Assembly (NCBI RefSeq): GCF_042665255.1
Contig: NZ_JBHTCD010000021.1
Reading direction: 5' to 3' (one strand)
Source of the DNA: Insolitispirillum peregrinum
Lineage (GTDB): Bacteria > Pseudomonadota > Alphaproteobacteria > Rhodospirillales > Rhodospirillaceae
DNA: 64,000 nt
Shown: positions 61,736 through 64,000 of the stretch, piece by piece
Numbering within the stretch: the first letter of the stretch is position 1
Layout: each line of letters opens with the position of its first letter
Translations under genes and position numbers: made by a program
Notes under the pieces: model-generated
Databases searched by the model: none
Seen by the model: only the letters and a program-made list of their open reading frames with translations
What the model was told of the DNA's origin: nothing

Positions 61736-61790
61736 GCGCCCCAACACCACGGCAACCCCGCAATCTCGATCCCCGGAAACGACACTAAAC

Positions 61791-61885
61791 CAGCGCGCGT
61801 TAAACCTGACGCAGGCACGCTAGCCTAGTCTTTTGTTCTGTCGCATTATTTTTGCGAAAACCGGTTCCCGCTTCTCGCACAATGC
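61791..61885 (-). repeat. Composite intergenic repeat, copy G (Y + X, no W)
   Basis: Y (61791-61822, AGCGCGCGTTAAACCTGACG onwards) is followed by X (about 61829-61885, CGCATTATTTTTGCGAAAA ... CGCACAATGC). It is the uninterrupted form of the unit split by W in copy F. It lies between the convergent nsrR and divK genes. Confidence 0.8.
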
Positions 61886-61918
61886 TCAAGGCCGGAGAGG
61901 GACTCTCTCCGGCCTTGA
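61886..61918. terminator. Bidirectional hairpin between nsrR and divK
   Basis: TCAAGGCCGGAGAG (61886-61899) pairs perfectly with CTCTCCGGCCTTGA (61905-61918) over 14 bases. No T-run on either side, so strength as terminator is uncertain. It abuts repeat copy G. Confidence 0.6.
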
Positions 61919-61948
61919 TGTTCAGGTCAGCACATAATTCCGATGGTT

Positions 61949-62314
61949 TTACTTCAGGAATTGCGCAACAGTCTGCAAGAAGGTCAGCACTGAAATCGGC
62001 TTGGCGATATAGCCTTCACAGCCACCTTCGCGGATTTTTTCCTCGTCACCCTTCATGGCAAACGCGGTGACCGCGATCACCGGGATCGCTTTCAGATCGT
62101 CATCAGCCTTAAGCATACGAGTGATATCAAGGCCGGAAATTTCCGGTAACTGGATATCCATCAGGATCAGGTCAGGATGGTGGAGACGGGCCATATCCAG
62201 CACTTCCCGTCCATCTTTGGTCTGAAGCGTCTGATACCCATGAGCCTGCAACAGATCGTTGAAGAGCTTCATATTCAGATCATTATCTTCAACAATCAAA
62301 ATTGTTTTCGACAT
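61949..62314 (-). CDS. divK: Cell-division response regulator DivK
   Basis: A 121-residue stand-alone receiver domain. ILIVEDNDLNMKLFNDLLQAHGYQTLQT, phospho-acceptor Asp53 (LILMDIQLPEISGLDITRMLK), AVTAFAMKGDEEKIREGGCEGYIAKPISV: this wording is that of DivK, the polar regulator acting through DivJ/PleC-type kinases and DivL in Caulobacter. The relatives' pleD partner is not adjacent here. Confidence 0.94.
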   Translation of the reverse strand: MSKTILIVEDNDLNMKLFNDLLQAHGYQTLQTKDGREVLDMARLHHPDLILMDIQLPEISGLDITRMLKADDDLKAIPVIAVTAFAMKGDEEKIREGGCEGYIAKPISVLTFLQTVAQFLK

Positions 62315-62479
62315 TTACCGGCTCTTTCGACCTGGGACGCCTTGTGATTTCCACAAGATGGTGTTTTGCGAACGACTTGTCACCTTGGAACCATCATGCG
62401 CAAAACGCTCGGGGAAGTCAAATAGCCCAACCTAAAATTCTGTTATCATCAAACCGGATAGGCCACGATACACCCTGCC

Positions 62480-62944
62480 TCAGGGGGCCTTGGTGACGGC
62501 CAGCGTAACCATGCCCTTGATGGTTGATACATCCAGAACCCTGCCATTCCGGCTAATTGACGCGGCACCACCACTCACGGCTTTGCGGAACGTGTCTTCC
62601 GCTTCCTTTTGCGGCAGCCCCGGAATGGCAAACTGCATGAAGCGCAGGATGTGGATCGAGGTCTCCGGCAGGGTTTCCTGCGAAATGCCCACCAGCAGGA
62701 CAGCCCGCCCCAAATCCCGTACATCCCCGTTCAAGGCACCATAGATCAGGCCCGATTTTGACTGGCCTTCCCAGTGGGTATTGCCGCTGTTGTCGGTGGT
62801 TTGCACCAGATCAATACCCATTGCACGATAGACTGGCACCGCATCGTTCAATGAAATGCCCGTTTCTGTTGCCCGCGCCGAAACCGTACCCAAGGCCATC
62901 ACAGCCAGAACCGCCACGACAAGGCGGGACAACCAGACTTTCAT
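62480..62944 (-). CDS. Exported protein of unknown function
   Basis: A 154-residue protein with a signal peptide (MKVWLSRLVVAVLAVMALGTVSARA, cut near residue 25). The mature part (GISLNDAVPVYRAMGIDLVQTTDNSGNTHWEGQ) looks like a small alpha/beta periplasmic domain, and it is not recognised. ATG at 62944; a GTG one codon upstream is possible. It is divergent from the lipoprotein gene. Confidence 0.7.
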   Translation of the reverse strand: MKVWLSRLVVAVLAVMALGTVSARATETGISLNDAVPVYRAMGIDLVQTTDNSGNTHWEGQSKSGLIYGALNGDVRDLGRAVLLVGISQETLPETSIHILRFMQFAIPGLPQKEAEDTFRKAVSGGAASISRNGRVLDVSTIKGMVTLAVTKAP

Positions 62945-63136
62945 CACACATCATCCAGGACAGTTTTTTCCTGCCGTCAGCTTACACCCAAGCCACGATC
63001 CGGCGAAAGCTGCAAGGCTGAACTTTTCCTTGGTCCTGTTGCCGAGGCCCTGTATCATCGTTCAAGGCTCTGATTATGCTTGTCAAGATGCGGAATTTCG
63101 CGCAAGACCGCCCCGCCCCGACAAAAGGATTGCCCC

Positions 63137-63826
63137 ATGGCCTCGACAGCCATTGCCTCCCCCCCTGCGGTATCAATTCGCGGCTGGCGACAGCGCCTGC
63201 TGGCAATTGTTACACTGTTGTTCGGGACCTTGTTGCTGACCAGTTGCTACGTCCCCAACGATTTCGTGGCAGAAATCCGGCTGGCCCGCACCGGGGACTA
63301 TGCCCTGACCTACAAGGGCACCCTGACCTGGGCCCCGCTGTACAAGGACATCCGCGAAGGCAAGCTGAACAGCAGTGAAATTGCCGAGCGCGAAAAAGGC
63401 ATCATCAATGACCTGAAACGCGACAGCTCGTTCAAGGAAATCACCCCACTGGGCAGCGGCACCTTCCGTGTCCGCTATGAAACCAGCGGCAAGTTCAACG
63501 GTACTCAGGCGGTGACCTTTGTGCGGCGCAACTCTGCCTTGCTGACCGTCGAGGTCAAGCCGGACGGCACGGTTCATATCTGGTGCAGCCAGGATCCGAA
63601 GCTGCGCGACCCGACCCAACTGGAAAGCCTCGGCCTGCGCACACAGGGCCGCCTGCGGGTGGTGACCGATCTGCCGGTCCTGAAGCACAATGCCTTCAAG
63701 GTCAGCGATGGCCCGGCCAGTTATCCGGCCTTCAAGGTTTACGACTGGTCGATCAACTCGGTTCGCACCCCGAAACCGCTCCTGATCGGACAACTGTTCA
63801 ATCCGGCCAGTCTGCCGCAGGAATAA
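63137..63826 (+). CDS. Predicted lipoprotein of unknown function
   Basis: A 229-residue protein with a membrane-spanning signal and lipobox LTSC (Cys37). The mature part FVAEIRLARTGDYALTYKGTLTWAPLYKDIREGKL ... and VTDLPVLKHNAFKVSDGPASYPAFKVYDWSI looks like a beta-rich periplasmic domain; some families of alphaproteobacteria have similar hypothetical proteins. AAGGA precedes the ATG by seven bases. A strong terminator follows. Confidence 0.75.
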   Translation: MASTAIASPPAVSIRGWRQRLLAIVTLLFGTLLLTSCYVPNDFVAEIRLARTGDYALTYKGTLTWAPLYKDIREGKLNSSEIAEREKGIINDLKRDSSFKEITPLGSGTFRVRYETSGKFNGTQAVTFVRRNSALLTVEVKPDGTVHIWCSQDPKLRDPTQLESLGLRTQGRLRVVTDLPVLKHNAFKVSDGPASYPAFKVYDWSINSVRTPKPLLIGQLFNPASLPQE

Positions 63827-63828
63827 AC

Positions 63829-63868
63829 AAAAGCCCGGATGCAGGACCGTTCTGCATCCGGGCTTTTT
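63829..63868. terminator. Terminator between lipoprotein gene and ETF-QO
   Basis: AAAAGCCCGGATGCAG pairs with CTGCATCCGGGCTTTT across GACCGTT and is followed by a further T. The A-run on the other side allows use in both directions for the convergent genes. Confidence 0.9.
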
Positions 63869-63871
63869 GCC

Positions 63872-64000
63872 TTACATATTGGGGTAGTTCGGCCCCTCGC
63901 CGCCTTGCGGCACCACCCAGTTGATGTTCTGGGTCGGGTCCTTGATGTCACAGGTCTTGCAGTGGATGCAGTTCTGGGAATTGATCTGCAACCGCTTGGG
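63872..64000 (-). CDS. Electron-transfer flavoprotein:ubiquinone oxidoreductase, C-terminal end (cut by window edge)
   Basis: The last 42 residues of ETF-QO, which passes electrons from ETF to the quinone pool. The visible end contains INSQNCIHCKTCDIKDPTQNINWVVPQGG, the 4Fe-4S cluster cysteines and the conserved tail. The remaining Cys ligand and the FAD domain lie beyond base 64000. Confidence 0.93.
   Translation of the reverse strand, partial: PKRLQINSQNCIHCKTCDIKDPTQNINWVVPQGGEGPNYPNM

Overview
The window comes from a GC-rich alphaproteobacterial chromosome, most likely a member of the Rhodospirillales. Signature genes seen directly include PopZ, DivK, TrcR (DUF1013), fused IspDF, bifunctional PutA without a DNA-binding domain, a paired NtrBC/NtrYX cluster behind dusB, and the pcm-tolC-popZ-valS order. 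The genus cannot be fixed from sequence alone.

Layout. 1-4384 (minus): pcm, tolC, popZ and the 5' part of valS. 4772-5109: tRNA-Cys and two tRNA-Asn. 5444-8995 (plus): an acyl-CoA-ligase/GNAT fusion of PatZ type and trans-aconitate methyltransferase. 9279-21567 (minus): a nitrogen and global-regulation block, dusB-ntrB-ntrC-ntrY-ntrX-trkA-dat-HAD-hfq-hflX. 21655-33417: ypjD-like, ispDF, tag, bdhA, a quinone reductase, trcR, yaaA, a hydrolase, an N-formylglutamate amidohydrolase, an EamA transporter and pyk. 33584-39419: a small ferritin-like protein, a hydrolase, putA and its divergent Lrp-type regulator. 39483-46783: a CHASE2 adenylate cyclase, a type I secretion ABC/HlyD pair and motAB. 46959-48873: a divergent integrase/KfrA pair with an AT-rich, operator-filled promoter. 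49088-55784: a PAS kinase, a solute-binding protein, an amidase and a CtpA-type protease. 55903-57865: rpmG, then an iron-box-preceded pair (Cys-rich protein and ferritin-like protein). 58356-61735: hcr, hcp and divergent nsrR with two NsrR boxes. 61949-64000: divK, two exported proteins and the 3' end of ETF-quinone oxidoreductase.

Functional links. NtrBC and NtrYX with dusB form the nitrogen two-component cluster. hcp/hcr/nsrR form a nitric-oxide and hydroxylamine stress unit. putA and the Lrp regulator form a proline catabolism unit. popZ, divK and trcR are cell-cycle and polarity genes scattered among housekeeping genes.

The most unusual material is non-coding. A modular, nested intergenic repeat family (called X, Y and W here) occurs at eight places. 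One W copy (48954-49080) has perfect 16-bp terminal inverted repeats and a GTCAG target duplication inside an X/Y repeat, and another W copy is itself split by a TA-flanked palindromic element. A tandem pair of about 115-bp elements at 29344-29654 shows a compensatory base change in its closing stem and may be an undescribed structured RNA. The KfrA/integrase promoter holds two inverted-repeat operators that share one half-site. A 111-bp nested inverted repeat sits just upstream of pyk.
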